Shown piece by piece: positions 9,665 through 18,916 of a stretch of DNA of 64,000 nucleotides. The position numbers were made by a program, and so were the translations under genes. Position 1 is the first letter of the stretch. The number at the start of each line of letters is the position of its first letter. The DNA comes from Rhizobium vallis (GTDB lineage: Bacteria; Pseudomonadota; Alphaproteobacteria; Rhizobiales; Rhizobiaceae): assembly GCF_003985155.1 (NCBI RefSeq), contig NZ_ML133689.1, positions 428,890 to 492,889 on the forward strand, given 5' to 3'. The notes under the pieces are model-generated. The model was not told where the DNA came from. It saw only the letters and a program-made list of their open reading frames with translations, and searched no databases.

Positions 9665-10316
9665 AGATATCGAGATGCCCCCCCGAAAGGATCATCCGGC
9701 GGGCTTCCACTTGTTCCATCAGCGCCAGATCATGCGTCGCGATCACGACGGCGGTGCCGAGCCGGTTCAGCTCGAGGAAAAGATTGAGCAGGCGCCTGGC
9801 CATCGGCGGGTCGACATTGCCCGTCGGCTCGTCGGCCAGCAGAACTTCCGGCCGGTCCATCAGCGCACGGGCGATTGCGGCGCGCTGCTTCTCACCGCCG
9901 GAAAGCACGGGCGGCAGGACATTGATGCGCTCGCCGAGGCCGACCCATTTCAGGAGCTCCAGGACATCGGTCTTGTAGGAACTCTCCTCCTTGCCGCGCA
10001 CGCGCAGCGGCAGGGCGACATTCTCATAGGTCGTGAGATGGTCGAGGAGGCGGAAATCCTGGAAGACGATGCCGACGCGGCGGCGAAGCAGCGGCAGTTC
10101 GGGACGGGGAATTTCGGAAATATCGCGCCCGAACATGCGGATCAGGCCGCGCGTCGGCTGCAGGGACATGAAGAGCAGCCGCAGCAGCGACGTCTTGCCC
10201 GCGCCCGATGGGCCCGTCAGGAATTGAAAGGATTTTTTCGGAATGTCGAAGGTCAGGTCCCGGAGGATTTCCGGGCCCATGCCATAGCGCAAACCGACAT
10301 TCTCGAAGTGGATCAA
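9657..10316 (-). CDS. ftsE: cell division ATP-binding protein FtsE
   Basis: A 219-residue ABC ATPase: Walker A GPSGAGKT (residues 35-42), signature LSGGEKQR, Walker B VLLADEPTGN and the H-loop ATHDLAL. It powers the FtsEX complex. I place the start at TTG 10316 (read as M-IHFENVGLRYG), because this gives the family length of 219 and the conserved first strand; an ATG at 10436 in the same frame would add 40 unconserved residues across the TTAAC-rich regulatory region. The ribosome binding site before the TTG is weak. First gene of the ftsE-ftsX-ydcF-plsC run. Confidence 0.93.
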   Translation of the reverse strand: MIHFENVGLRYGMGPEILRDLTFDIPKKSFQFLTGPSGAGKTSLLRLLFMSLQPTRGLIRMFGRDISEIPRPELPLLRRRVGIVFQDFRLLDHLTTYENVALPLRVRGKEESSYKTDVLELLKWVGLGERINVLPPVLSGGEKQRAAIARALMDRPEVLLADEPTGNVDPPMARRLLNLFLELNRLGTAVVIATHDLALMEQVEARRMILSGGHLDIYD

Positions 10317-10356
10317 CGGGCAGCTCAGTCTGTTCTTGGTTTCACCGCATGACTTG

Positions 10357-10439
10357 TTAACCAACACCGTTAACAGCCGGTAAATTTTGCCGGAAAGACG
10401 CCCGTTTGATGGCAATCTTTGCGAAGCATTAACCATTAA
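10357..10439. promoter_or_regulatory. cluster of CtrA-like TTAAC motifs before ftsE
   Basis: Between ftsE and the divergent membrane protein gene are TTAACC at 10357-10362, TTAAC at 10370-10374 (nine bases between the TTAA cores) and TTAACCATTAA at 10429-10439. TTAACCAT is the half-site recalled for the cell-cycle regulator CtrA in alphaproteobacteria; the spacing does not equal the classical TTAA-N7-TTAA. Seen: the motifs. Inferred: CtrA control of ftsEX and/or the divergent gene. Confidence 0.4.
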
Positions 10440-10522
10440 AATTTACGACTGAGCAGGATTCGTTTCAATGCCAAGATTTCCCCTGGCATCGAAACCATGT
10501 GGACATCTGCGAGGCAGCCATC

Positions 10523-11173
10523 ATGGAAGCATCCTCCTTCAGCCGCCGGACGCCGGGCCAGGCCTATGATTTCCTGCCACCGGAACCAGCACACCGCCAG
10601 TACCGCAGGCCGCGTCCTGCCGACATTTCCGACGCCGAATTCGTCACTCTCGGCAAAGTCCGGCAGGAATTTAATGCCAGGACCCATCACGACAATCGCA
10701 GGCGCATGGCCCCTGCAAGCGTCGCACAGCCGCCATTCATGCTGGCGGCAGCCGCTTCGAGCCTGCAGGTCGCCGAATCCTGGCTGCAGCGCACCTCGAT
10801 GCGCGGTTTCGCAGTGCTGGTGCTGGCGCTCGCCGTGCTCGTCTTCGGGCTCGCGGGCGGCTTTTCCGGTCTTTCCGGCGAGCGAGCCTCTTCGGGAGCG
10901 CCGCTGCACTTCACCCACGTGACGGTGACGCCGCGCGATGCGAACGGCATGCGCGTGCTGGTCATCAACGGCATCGTCGAAAACGAGAGCGGCACGACGC
11001 AGACGGTGCATCCGATCCGCGCCGATCTCGTAAGCGACGAACGGCTGACCGCCAGCATCGTCATCGATCCACCTGTCGACGTCATCTATGGCGGCCAGAG
11101 CCGGGGCTTTTCGGCGCGCGTCCAGCATGCCGGCGGCAAGATGCCGGAGGTCCGGCTTTCGTTCCTGCCATAG
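10523..11173 (+). CDS. conserved membrane protein divergent from ftsE
   Basis: A 216-residue protein with a polar, proline/arginine-rich N-terminal cytoplasmic region (residues 1-90), a single transmembrane helix (about 100-120, GFAVLVLALAVLVFGLAGG) and an extracytoplasmic beta-rich domain with VLVINGIVENESGTTQTVHPIRADLVSDE, a pattern of DUF3426-type domains. Homologues beside ftsE in other rhizobia are remembered to carry a zinc-ribbon at the N-terminus; I see no CxxC pair here. Function unknown; its position and shared regulatory region suggest a division or envelope role. Confidence 0.75.
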   Translation: MEASSFSRRTPGQAYDFLPPEPAHRQYRRPRPADISDAEFVTLGKVRQEFNARTHHDNRRRMAPASVAQPPFMLAAAASSLQVAESWLQRTSMRGFAVLVLALAVLVFGLAGGFSGLSGERASSGAPLHFTHVTVTPRDANGMRVLVINGIVENESGTTQTVHPIRADLVSDERLTASIVIDPPVDVIYGGQSRGFSARVQHAGGKMPEVRLSFLP

Positions 11174-11305
11174 CGCAGTGGAGGCGTGACGGAGGACTTT
11201 CCCGCCACAGGTCGCGCCAATCGCGCTATTTTCATGGGCCGCGAGGCTGTTTCAAGCCCGCATATGTGCTAACGGCTTACCCTTCTTTTCATGGAGCAAG
11301 CCCCT

Positions 11306-11848
11306 ATGCCTGTCGTGCGCGGAAAAAACATCGAGCCGCTCTTCACTGCCGAGCAGATCGCCGAGCGCAATCATTCGATGGCGCGCGAGATCGCCAACGG
11401 CCCGACCAAGGACCTGCTCGTCATTGCTGTGCTCAAGGGGTCGTTCATTTTCGCCGCCGACCTGATTCGTGCCCTGCATGACAGCGGGCTTGCCCCGGAA
11501 GTCGAATTCATTACCCTGTCGAGCTACGGTAGCGGCACGGTTTCGCAGGGTGTGCGTATCGTCAAGGATATCGACAGTGACGTGCATGGCCGCGATGTGC
11601 TGCTGATCGACGATATCCTCGAATCCGGCCGAACGCTGCTCTTTGCGAAGGAACTGCTTTTCGAACGCGGCGCCCGCAACGTTACGATCGCGGTGCTGCT
11701 CGACAAGCGGGTCAAGCGCAAGGAAAAGCTGGAAGCCGACTATGTCGGCTTCGAATGCCCCGACTATTTCGTCGTCGGCTACGGCATGGATGTCGCTTAT
11801 GCCTTCCGCGAACTGCCCTTCGTCGGTGTCGTCACCGGGGATGCCTGA
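11306..11848 (+). CDS. hpt: hypoxanthine phosphoribosyltransferase
   Basis: A 180-residue purine-salvage enzyme that transfers ribose 5-phosphate from PRPP to hypoxanthine (and guanine). The PRPP-binding motif is VLLIDDILESGRTL, with the upstream VLKGSFIFAADLIRAL and VEFITLSSYG segments and the C-terminal DYFVVGYGMD base-binding loop. ATG 11306 (MPVVRGKNI) is preferred to the in-frame ATG 11291. Full family length. Confidence 0.95.
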   Translation: MPVVRGKNIEPLFTAEQIAERNHSMAREIANGPTKDLLVIAVLKGSFIFAADLIRALHDSGLAPEVEFITLSSYGSGTVSQGVRIVKDIDSDVHGRDVLLIDDILESGRTLLFAKELLFERGARNVTIAVLLDKRVKRKEKLEADYVGFECPDYFVVGYGMDVAYAFRELPFVGVVTGDA

Positions 11849-11880
11849 GCATCTCATGCTTTGGCGATCAAGACGGGTTG

Positions 11881-11888
11881 TTAACCAT
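11881..11888 (+). promoter_or_regulatory. CtrA-like half-site upstream of cpdR
   Basis: TTAACCAT occurs 87 bases before the cpdR start codon, in the hpt-cpdR intergenic region. The octamer equals the CtrA half-site remembered for alphaproteobacteria. In Caulobacter cpdR belongs to the CtrA regulon, so the site is plausible, but only one half-site is clear. Confidence 0.4.
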
Positions 11889-11974
11889 CCCGTCCATCGC
11901 TTCGTCATCTTTACCGATCGAAAAGGAAAGTCTGGTGATTTCCGTCGCGGGGCTGAAGACGGAGCAATGCACAT

Positions 11975-12334
11975 ATGGCAAGAATTCTGATTACGGAAGA
12001 CGAGGACTCCCTGCGGTCTTTCGTAGCCCGGGCCTTGCGGCTCGACGGTCATGAGACCGATGAGGCGGCCGACGGCGCCGAGGGGCTGGAGAAGCTGAAG
12101 GACGGGGTCTACGATCTCTTGCTTTCGGATATCCGCATGCCCGTGATGGATGGTATCGAGCTTGCCCATCAGGCAAAAGACGCTTTTCCCAGCCTGAAGA
12201 TCCTGCTGATGACAGGCTACGCCGAGCAGCGCGAGCGGGCCGACGACCTTGCCGAAAAGATCATCGACGTCGTCTCCAAGCCATTCGCGCTTCCCGATAT
12301 CCGCAAGGCTGTCGCCCGGGCGCTCGTGGCCTAA
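11975..12334 (+). CDS. cpdR: cell-cycle response regulator CpdR
   Basis: A 119-residue stand-alone receiver domain: acidic pocket EDED near residues 8-11, phospho-acceptor D52 in LLSDIRMPVMDG, conserved threonine in LLMTGYA and lysine in SKPF. No output domain. CpdR is a phosphorylation-controlled ClpXP adaptor that governs turnover of CtrA and other cell-cycle proteins; in Sinorhizobium CpdR1 is needed for normal cell morphology and symbiosis. The call over a generic receiver rests on length and overall sequence. Confidence 0.9.
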   Translation: MARILITEDEDSLRSFVARALRLDGHETDEAADGAEGLEKLKDGVYDLLLSDIRMPVMDGIELAHQAKDAFPSLKILLMTGYAEQRERADDLAEKIIDVVSKPFALPDIRKAVARALVA

Positions 12335-12372
12335 AGCGAGCGCCTCTCGACCATTGCACGGCGGTGTGAGGC

Positions 12373-15018
12373 TTACTGGATGTCAAGAAGCCGTTCGAGA
12401 TACCGCCGTTCCATCTCCTGCGGCGGATTGTTGCTGAGCTTCTCGCGGATCGCGTCGAGGATTTCGCGTGCTCGCTGGACGTCGATTTCGTCAGGGACCT
12501 TCACCTTGTTGTCGCCGAGATCCGGTCCCTCGGTACGCCGCAGCCGTCCGAGCGGGTCGCGGCCGTTCTGCTCGCCCTGGCCTACCTGGCCATTCGGTCC
12601 CTGTCCCTGCTGGCCCTGCTGCGCCTGCATCATCTGATTCATCATGTCGCGGGCACCCTGGCGAAGCGCTTCCAGGGCGCGGCCCTGATTCTCGACGGCC
12701 GTATCGCCGCGGCCCTGGCCAAGTTCGCGGCCTGCGCCTTCCATCTCGCGTTGGGCCTGGCCGAAGCCGGGACCGGGCTTCATGCCCATATCGCCCAGTT
12801 TTTTCTGCAATTCGCCGAGCTGCTTGCCGAGTGCGTCCTGCTGGGCACGCAACTGTTTCAGCGCCTCCTTGAGCTGCTCGGAAGTCATCTGGTCGGAGGG
12901 CTGCTGGCCCTGCTGGCCTTGCTGCTGGTCCTGCGGCTCGTCACTCTCTCCCGGATTCATCTCGTCGAGCAGCGGGTCGTTTTCGCCCATCTCGGGCTCG
13001 CCGCGCTGCATGCGGTCCTTGAGCTGCTGATCGAGGCGGAAGGTCTGCTCCATCAGCTTCTGCTGGTCGCGCAGGATCTCGCCGAGCTTGTCGATCTGCT
13101 TGCGGGCTTCGCTGTTTTCCTGGCTCTGCTGGCCCCGCTGCGGGCGGCCCGCCTGCAGGTTGTTCATCATGCGCTGCAAATCCGACAGCATTTGCTGGGC
13201 CGCGTCACGATTGCCGGAGCGGGCAAGATTCTCGATCTGGTCCATCATCCGTTCGAGATCCTGCTGGCGCAGGATGTTCTGGGCATTCTGGTTCGGCTGC
13301 ATTGGTGCGTTCTGCATGCGCTGTGCAAGTTCGGTCAGGTAGTCCTGCATCGCCTTGCGCAGCTCATCCATCAGCTTCTTGATCTCCTCGTCGGATGCGT
13401 TGCGGTTCAACGCATCGGCAAGCTTCTGCTGGGCTTCACGCAGCTTGCGCTCGGCAAGCGAGAGATCGCCGTCCTCCATGCCGAGCGCAATCTCCCAGAG
13501 ATACTGGGCGGTATCCTTCAGCGCATCTTCGCCCTTTGCGAGCTTCATCCGCGCCAGGGCGGATTCCAGCAGCAGGTAGTTGGTGAGTTTGGGGATCGTC
13601 TCCTCAGGCCGGATGGTCAGCGCTTCGTTCAGCGCGATCGCTTGCGGCATCTTGCGGGTATCGAGTGCGAAAACCTGTCGTTCCTCGGCGACGGCGGCCG
13701 CAAGCGGCTCGTTGAAGGGCCGCGACGGCAGCGTCATCTCATAAGGCGGGCTGCGGCCGGTCTGGCCGGCGCCATCCTTGGCGACGAGGGTAATGCGCAC
13801 GCGCTTGCCGGAAAGCGGATGTTCCGTCAGGTTCCGGCTGGTCACGCCCTTGGCGTCGCGGGCGTTGCGGCGGGGGATATCCAGCCGGTATTCCGGCAGC
13901 GGATAGAGGGGTGTGGCCGCCTGATCGTTTTCCAGAGGAACGATCTCGGCGTGGGCTTCCTGGACGCCATAATCATCCTTGACGGTGAAGCCGATTTCGA
14001 GCGCGCCGTTGACGCTCGGCTTCGGTATGCCATCGAAGGCGATCTCAGGCGCCTTGTCGGGGAGGACGTCGAAACTCCAGCGGCGGCCGTTGACCTCCAG
14101 CGCGCCGTTTTCCTCGAGCTTCATCACATGTGTCTGGGCGATAAGAGCCTGGTTGGCGGGTGCGCCGTCCGGCTGCGTTCCGGCATTTGCCGCCGGTTGC
14201 TGCGGCTTTGTGTCCGCCTCCACTGATATATCCTGCGCTTCGCCATTCGCCTTGCGGAACACGACCTTCTCGGCCGTTTTTCCCCCGCTGACGCGCACGG
14301 TGAGGCCCGAAAACTGTGGGATGCCGATCGGCGCCTGCTCGCTGCCGTCAGCTGTGAGATAGACCGGCGCGCGGCCGGTATAAGAGGGCGGCGTCACCCA
14401 GGCGTCGATGCGCACCGCCGGATCGACCGTCACCTGCTCGGGTGCGGCCTGAAATGCGTCACTCACCGAGCCGCCGTTGATCGACAGCGAATAGCCGAAG
14501 GCGGTGACGAGCAGCAGCGCCGGCACGGCGCGAAGCGCGAAGCGGTCATGCGCGGCAATATCAGGTCTCGGCATGCCGGCATCGAGGGCGGCGATCTTTT
14601 CGGCCATGCGCGTCTGGTGTTCGCGCCAAAGGGCATACGCGAAGCGCGAATCGAAGGCCGGCTCGTCTTCCTGGACGGTGATCGGCTGGTGCGGCAGGCC
14701 GTTGCGCTCTTCCAGCATGCGGTCGGCGTCGGCGACATCAGGCCAGCGCAGCTTGCGGAAGGGGAGGAGCGAGACAAGGAAAGCGGCGGCGAAGGCGATC
14801 AGCAGCAGGATGCGCAGCCAGTCAGGCACGCTGCGGAAGAGGCCGAACCAGGAAGCGCAGAGATAGAACGCGATGACCGACAGGACTGGCATCAGAGGCG
14901 GCAGCAACTGCTCGAAGAAGAGCACCATGCGCGCCAGTATGCGTTTCGTCGTCACCAGCCGGGCGAGCGAAGGGCGGAGCGCAAATGCACCTTTCTTCTG
15001 CCTTGAGGGGCTTGTCAT
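12373..15018 (-). CDS. TIGR02302 / DUF4175 family membrane protein
   Basis: An 881-residue protein. The N-terminus has transmembrane helices around residues 30-80 (LMPVLSVIAFYLCASWFGLF, then LLIAFAAAFLVSLL) and one near 150; a beta-rich extracytoplasmic region follows. Residues from about 520 to the end form long charged coiled coils and glutamine/methionine-rich tracts (QQGQQGQQPSDQM, MQAQQGQQGQG) with repeated QLRAQQDALGKQL heptads. This is the TIGR02302/DUF4175 family, restricted largely to alphaproteobacteria and functionally uncharacterised. The ATG 15018 was selected because the extension to 15168 has no conserved sequence. It lies downstream of lysA on the same strand. Confidence 0.9.
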   Translation of the reverse strand: MTSPSRQKKGAFALRPSLARLVTTKRILARMVLFFEQLLPPLMPVLSVIAFYLCASWFGLFRSVPDWLRILLLIAFAAAFLVSLLPFRKLRWPDVADADRMLEERNGLPHQPITVQEDEPAFDSRFAYALWREHQTRMAEKIAALDAGMPRPDIAAHDRFALRAVPALLLVTAFGYSLSINGGSVSDAFQAAPEQVTVDPAVRIDAWVTPPSYTGRAPVYLTADGSEQAPIGIPQFSGLTVRVSGGKTAEKVVFRKANGEAQDISVEADTKPQQPAANAGTQPDGAPANQALIAQTHVMKLEENGALEVNGRRWSFDVLPDKAPEIAFDGIPKPSVNGALEIGFTVKDDYGVQEAHAEIVPLENDQAATPLYPLPEYRLDIPRRNARDAKGVTSRNLTEHPLSGKRVRITLVAKDGAGQTGRSPPYEMTLPSRPFNEPLAAAVAEERQVFALDTRKMPQAIALNEALTIRPEETIPKLTNYLLLESALARMKLAKGEDALKDTAQYLWEIALGMEDGDLSLAERKLREAQQKLADALNRNASDEEIKKLMDELRKAMQDYLTELAQRMQNAPMQPNQNAQNILRQQDLERMMDQIENLARSGNRDAAQQMLSDLQRMMNNLQAGRPQRGQQSQENSEARKQIDKLGEILRDQQKLMEQTFRLDQQLKDRMQRGEPEMGENDPLLDEMNPGESDEPQDQQQGQQGQQPSDQMTSEQLKEALKQLRAQQDALGKQLGELQKKLGDMGMKPGPGFGQAQREMEGAGRELGQGRGDTAVENQGRALEALRQGARDMMNQMMQAQQGQQGQGPNGQVGQGEQNGRDPLGRLRRTEGPDLGDNKVKVPDEIDVQRAREILDAIREKLSNNPPQEMERRYLERLLDIQ

Positions 15019-15183
15019 CGGTCCGGTCTCCGCGATCTGGCGTTCTGGTACAGAGGGCGCTTCCGGCGATTGCGGGGCAATACGCTCATGAACGAAAGGA
15101 TAACACTGTTTGTGGCGAAGGCGAGGGCGAGCGGCCGGCAATACCGGCTTTTCACGTTTATTCGCCAAAAAGTGATGATCTCG

Positions 15184-16452
15184 TCAGTCGAGCCAGGCCG
15201 GAACCGAGTCGAGGCTGATCAGTTCGGCATAGGTTCTGCGGGGGCGAATGACATGGAAATCACTGTCCTTGACCAGAACCTCGGGCACCAGCAGACGGCT
15301 GTTATAGGTGCCTGCCTGAACCGCGCCATAGGCGCCGGCGGTGCTGACGGCCATGAGGTCGCCGGGCTTCGGCATCGCCATTTCGCGGTCGAGCGCCAGA
15401 TAATCGCCGGTCTCGCAGACGGGGCCGACAACGTCGGCGCGGATGCGCGGCGCGTTCGCCGCCGAAATCGTCACCGGGCGGACCTCGTGATAGGCCTCGT
15501 AGAGCGTCGGGCGGATGAGATCGTTCATTGCGGCATCGACGATGACGAAGGTCTTTTCGCCGCCGTCCTTCACATAGAGGACCTCGGTCACCAGGATGCC
15601 GGCATTGCCGACGATGAGGCGGCCCGGCTCGGTGACGATCCTGCAGTTCAGGCCGCGCAGCTGGTTCTTGACGATCGCCGCATAGGCATCGGGCAGCGGC
15701 GGCGGATTGTTGTCATCCTTGTAGGGGACGCCGAGCCCGCCGCCGATATCGACGTGATGAATGGTGTGGCCATCGGCACGCAGCGTCGCGACAAGGTCGC
15801 GCAGCAGCTTGAAGGCGTCGTCGAAGGGCTGCAGCTCGGTGATCTGGCTGCCGATATGCATGTCGATGCCCGTGACTTCGATGCCCGGAAGCTTGGCGGC
15901 ATGGGCGTAGATGGCGCGGGCGCGCTCCCAGGAGATGCCGAACTTGTTTTCCTTCTTGCCGGTCGAAATCTTCGCGTGCGTCTTCGCATCGACATCCGGG
16001 TTGATGCGGAAGGAGACCGGGGCCTTCTTGCCGGCGTTGACGGCGCGCTGGTTGAGGATTTCAAGTTCCGGCTCGGATTCGACGTTGAAGCAGTAGATGC
16101 CGGCCTCGAGGGCGAAATCCATTTCGAGGGGCGTCTTGCCGACGCCCGAAAACATGATGCGGCTCGCCGGAATGCCGGCGGCAAGCGCGCGGCGCAGCTC
16201 GCCTTCCGAGACGACGTCGATGCCGGCGCCGAGGCGGCCCAGCGTCTTCAGCACCGCCTGGTTCGAATTCGCCTTCATGGCGTAGCAGACCATGGAGTCG
16301 ACATCGGCGAAGGCTTCGGAAAAGACGCGGTAGTGGCGCTCCAGCGTCGCGGTGGAGTAGACGTAGAAGGGCGTGCCGACCGCCTTGGCGATCTCGGGAA
16401 CGGGAACATTTTCGGCGTGAAGGATGCCGTCGCGATATTCGAAGTGGTTCAC
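15184..16452 (-). CDS. lysA: diaminopimelate decarboxylase
   Basis: A 422-residue fold-type III PLP enzyme converting meso-diaminopimelate to lysine, the last step of lysine synthesis. The PLP lysine is K60 in VCYAMKANSNQ; HIGSQI and the glycine-rich GGGLGVPY phosphate-binding loop follow, and the C-terminal barrel has the catalytic GPVCETGDYLA cysteine segment. It lies 12 bases behind the LptM-like lipoprotein gene and downstream of argH, an arrangement common in alphaproteobacteria. Confidence 0.96.
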   Translation of the reverse strand: MNHFEYRDGILHAENVPVPEIAKAVGTPFYVYSTATLERHYRVFSEAFADVDSMVCYAMKANSNQAVLKTLGRLGAGIDVVSEGELRRALAAGIPASRIMFSGVGKTPLEMDFALEAGIYCFNVESEPELEILNQRAVNAGKKAPVSFRINPDVDAKTHAKISTGKKENKFGISWERARAIYAHAAKLPGIEVTGIDMHIGSQITELQPFDDAFKLLRDLVATLRADGHTIHHVDIGGGLGVPYKDDNNPPPLPDAYAAIVKNQLRGLNCRIVTEPGRLIVGNAGILVTEVLYVKDGGEKTFVIVDAAMNDLIRPTLYEAYHEVRPVTISAANAPRIRADVVGPVCETGDYLALDREMAMPKPGDLMAVSTAGAYGAVQAGTYNSRLLVPEVLVKDSDFHVIRPRRTYAELISLDSVPAWLD

Positions 16453-16464
16453 AGGGTGCGCGCC

Positions 16465-16659
16465 TTAAAGAAGGGGATCGAGGAGGAAGGGCTTATCGAC
16501 GGTACCCGGCTGTTTCGTCGGTTTGGAAACGTCGCCTTCCTTAGTTGCCGCAGCGCTCGGCGGATCGAGATCGCCCTTGCGTCCGCATCCGGCAACGGCA
16601 AGGCCGATGACGGCGAGCACCGCCGTCAGGCGGATGAGGTGCGGCAAGCTCTTCTGCAT
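16465..16659 (-). CDS. lptM: LptM-like small lipoprotein
   Basis: A 64-residue lipoprotein: positively charged start, hydrophobic segment LTAVLAVIGLAVAGC with the lipobox cysteine about residue 25, then CGRKGDLDPP, which matches the CGxKGPLxxP motif of LptM/YifL. LptM helps maturation of the LptD-LptE lipopolysaccharide translocon in enterobacteria, where its gene also lies beside lysine-pathway genes. The ATG 16659 is taken because the upstream ATGs would put residues before a proper signal sequence. The function in rhizobia is inferred from the motif and context. Confidence 0.85.
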   Translation of the reverse strand: MQKSLPHLIRLTAVLAVIGLAVAGCGRKGDLDPPSAAATKEGDVSKPTKQPGTVDKPFLLDPLL

Positions 16660-16787
16660 GGAGATCCTCTTATGCGGCATATGACTGAGATCATTCATAT
16701 CGAACGATGGACATCTTCATAGCGAAGTTTAACTGCCTTGTGCACCCTGATTGTTGGGCGGTCTTTCCGCGCCGGCGGGAAGGGCGA

Positions 16788-16805
16788 GGCGGGTTTTCAC
16801 CCGCC
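16788..16805 (-). terminator. hairpin downstream of argH
   Basis: GGCGGGT and ACCCGCC pair across a four-base loop just beyond the argH stop. No uridine tract follows on the argH strand, so it may only stabilise the 3' end. Confidence 0.35.
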
Positions 16806-16814
16806 CGATATCTG

Positions 16815-18218
16815 TCAATTGCGGGCGCGCCAGAAGGCGATCTGCTTGCGCACTTCGGAGGGCGCCGTGCCGCCGAAGCTCTTGCGACTGGCGACGGACG
16901 CCTCCACGGTCAGCACGTCGTAGACTTTGTCAGTGATATCAGAATGGATCGCCTGCAGGTCGGAAAGCGCGAGTTCGGCGAGATCGCAGCCCTTGCTTTC
17001 GGCAAGTGCGACGGCGCGGCCGGTGACGTGATGGGCGTCACGGAAGGGAAGGCCCGCCTCGCGCACCAGCCAGTCGGCAAGATCGGTCGCCGTCGAATAA
17101 CCGGATCCGGCCGCCGCCTTCATGCGTGCGGTGTTGACGGTCATGTCGCGCACCATGCCGGTCATGGCGGCGATCGCCAGTTCCAGGCTCTCGGCGGCGT
17201 CGAAGACCTGTTCTTTGTCTTCCTGCATATCCTTGGAATAGGCGAGCGGCAGGCCCTTCATGATCGTCAGCAGCGCCACCAGCGAGCCGTTGATGCGACC
17301 GGTCTTGGCGCGCACCAGTTCGGCGGCATCGGGGTTCTTCTTCTGCGGCATGATCGACGAACCGGTCGAAAACGCGTCGGAGAGGCGCACGAAACCGAAT
17401 TGCGGAGTCGACCAGATGACGATCTCTTCCGCAAGGCGCGAGAGGTGCATGCCCGCGATCGCCGCGATCGACAGAAACTCGATGGCGAAGTCGCGGTCGG
17501 AAACCGTATCGATCGAATTGCGGGTCGGCTCGCGGAAGCCGAGCGCCTTGGCCGTCATGTGGCGGTCGATCGGATAGCCGGTGCCGGCAAGGGCGGCAGC
17601 GCCGATCGGGCTTTCGTCGAGATGTTCGATGGCATGGCGCACGCGCGAGCGGTCGCGGCCGAACATTTCGACATAGGCCATGCAATGATGGCCGAAGGTG
17701 ACGGGTTGGGCGGTCTGCAGATGAGTGAAGCCGGGCATGACACTTTCGGCATGTTCCTCGGCGCGGTCGAGGAAGGCCGCGATCAGGCTCGTCAGCATCC
17801 GTTCGGTTTTCTCAAGCTCTTCCTTCACCCAGAGGCGGAAATCGAGCGCCACCTGGTCGTTGCGCGAGCGGGCGGTGTGCAGCCGGCCGGCCGCAGGCCC
17901 GATCAGCGTCGCCAGCCGCGCCTCGATATTCATGTGGATGTCTTCCAGCCGGCGCGAGAATTCGAAATTGCCGCCTTCGATTTCTGACAGGATCGTGTTT
18001 AGCCCGTGAACGATCTTGTCCTTATCCTCGGCTGAAATGATCCCCTGATGGGCGAGCATCGTCGCATGGGCGACCGAACCGCGGATATCCTGCGCGAATA
18101 GCTTCTTGTCGAAACCGATCGAGGCATTTATCTCCTCCATGATCGCGTCCGGGCCGGAGGCGAAGCGCCCACCCCACATCTGGTTGGAGGATTTGGTGTC
18201 CGTGTTGCTCTCGGCCAT
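16815..18218 (-). CDS. argH: argininosuccinate lyase
   Basis: A 467-residue member of the fumarase/aspartase superfamily that splits argininosuccinate into arginine and fumarate. The superfamily signature [12 protein letters not shown] is present, with HTARSRNDQ near residue 115 and the catalytic [13 protein letters not shown] segment. The N-terminal [20 protein letters not shown] is typical. ATG 18218 is chosen; a longer frame to 18293 would cover the tlpA start. It is divergent from tlpA with 26 bases between start codons. Confidence 0.96.
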   Translation of the reverse strand: MAESNTDTKSSNQMWGGRFASGPDAIMEEINASIGFDKKLFAQDIRGSVAHATMLAHQGIISAEDKDKIVHGLNTILSEIEGGNFEFSRRLEDIHMNIEARLATLIGPAAGRLHTARSRNDQVALDFRLWVKEELEKTERMLTSLIAAFLDRAEEHAESVMPGFTHLQTAQPVTFGHHCMAYVEMFGRDRSRVRHAIEHLDESPIGAAALAGTGYPIDRHMTAKALGFREPTRNSIDTVSDRDFAIEFLSIAAIAGMHLSRLAEEIVIWSTPQFGFVRLSDAFSTGSSIMPQKKNPDAAELVRAKTGRINGSLVALLTIMKGLPLAYSKDMQEDKEQVFDAAESLELAIAAMTGMVRDMTVNTARMKAAAGSGYSTATDLADWLVREAGLPFRDAHHVTGRAVALAESKGCDLAELALSDLQAIHSDITDKVYDVLTVEASVASRKSFGGTAPSEVRKQIAFWRARN

Positions 18219-18244
18219 GGAAGATGCCCGTCCTGGAGAATGAA

Positions 18245-18907
18245 ATGACGACGAAAAAACCCTTCGGCCTGCCGTCCGTAAAACTGATCGCAATCGCCGC
18301 CGTTGCAGGCATTGTTGCCGGTGCGGCAGCGGTATACGTGAAGGAGACGGGCATTGGCAATGGCATCGGCGGCAGCGCCTCGGCCGAATGCCCGTTGACG
18401 AAGGAGCGTGCCACCAATCTGACCCCGCTCATGAAGGGGCAGGTTGCCGCCATGGTTGCCGCGAACGAGCCGCGCAAGCTGACCGCGGTTTCCTTCAATG
18501 GCCCGGACGGCAAGCCGGTGACGCTCGATCATTTCGCCGGCAAGACCGTGCTTCTCAATCTCTGGGCCACTTGGTGCGTGCCCTGCCGCGAGGAGATGCC
18601 GGCCCTGAACGCGCTGGAAAAGAATATGGGAAGCGACAAGTTCCAGGTCGTGCCGGTCAATATCGACACCGGCGACGATGAGAAGCCCAAGGCCTTCCTC
18701 AGCGAAATCGGCGTTGATGCGCTGCAGCTTTACCGCGACAATACGATCGGCGTCTTCAACAGCCTGAAGAAGGAGGGCCTCGCATTCGGCCTTCCAGTCA
18801 CGTTGCTGCTTGACGACAAGGGCTGCCTGATCTCCGCCATGAACGGCCCGGCCGCGTGGGACAGCGAGGATGCCAGGGCGCTGATCAAGGGTGCGATCGG
18901 GTCGTAA
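18245..18907 (+). CDS. tlpA: thiol:disulfide interchange protein TlpA
   Basis: A 220-residue membrane-anchored thioredoxin-like protein: one N-terminal transmembrane helix (residues 13-32, [19 protein letters not shown]), an alanine/glycine-rich linker, then a thioredoxin fold with the redox site [12 protein letters not shown] (C111 and C114) and cis-proline region FGLPVTLLL. In Bradyrhizobium TlpA reduces periplasmic copper-site cysteines during cytochrome oxidase maturation; the same role is likely. Start ATG 18245. Confidence 0.93.
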   Translation: MTTKKPFGLPSVKLIAIAAVAGIVAGAAAVYVKETGIGNGIGGSASAECPLTKERATNLTPLMKGQVAAMVAANEPRKLTAVSFNGPDGKPVTLDHFAGKTVLLNLWATWCVPCREEMPALNALEKNMGSDKFQVVPVNIDTGDDEKPKAFLSEIGVDALQLYRDNTIGVFNSLKKEGLAFGLPVTLLLDDKGCLISAMNGPAAWDSEDARALIKGAIGS

Positions 18908-18916
18908 GGACCTCGG

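Noticed and set aside
12751..14226. Plus-strand frame of 491 codons opposite the DUF4175 gene
   Set aside because: Mirror frame of the glutamine-rich coding sequence (leucine-rich on the other strand); no start signal or family match.
15070..16722. Long plus-strand frame (550 codons) opposite lysA and lptM
   Set aside because: Antisense shadow of lysA caused by high third-position GC; lysA motifs on the minus strand are unambiguous and the frame has no recognisable domain.
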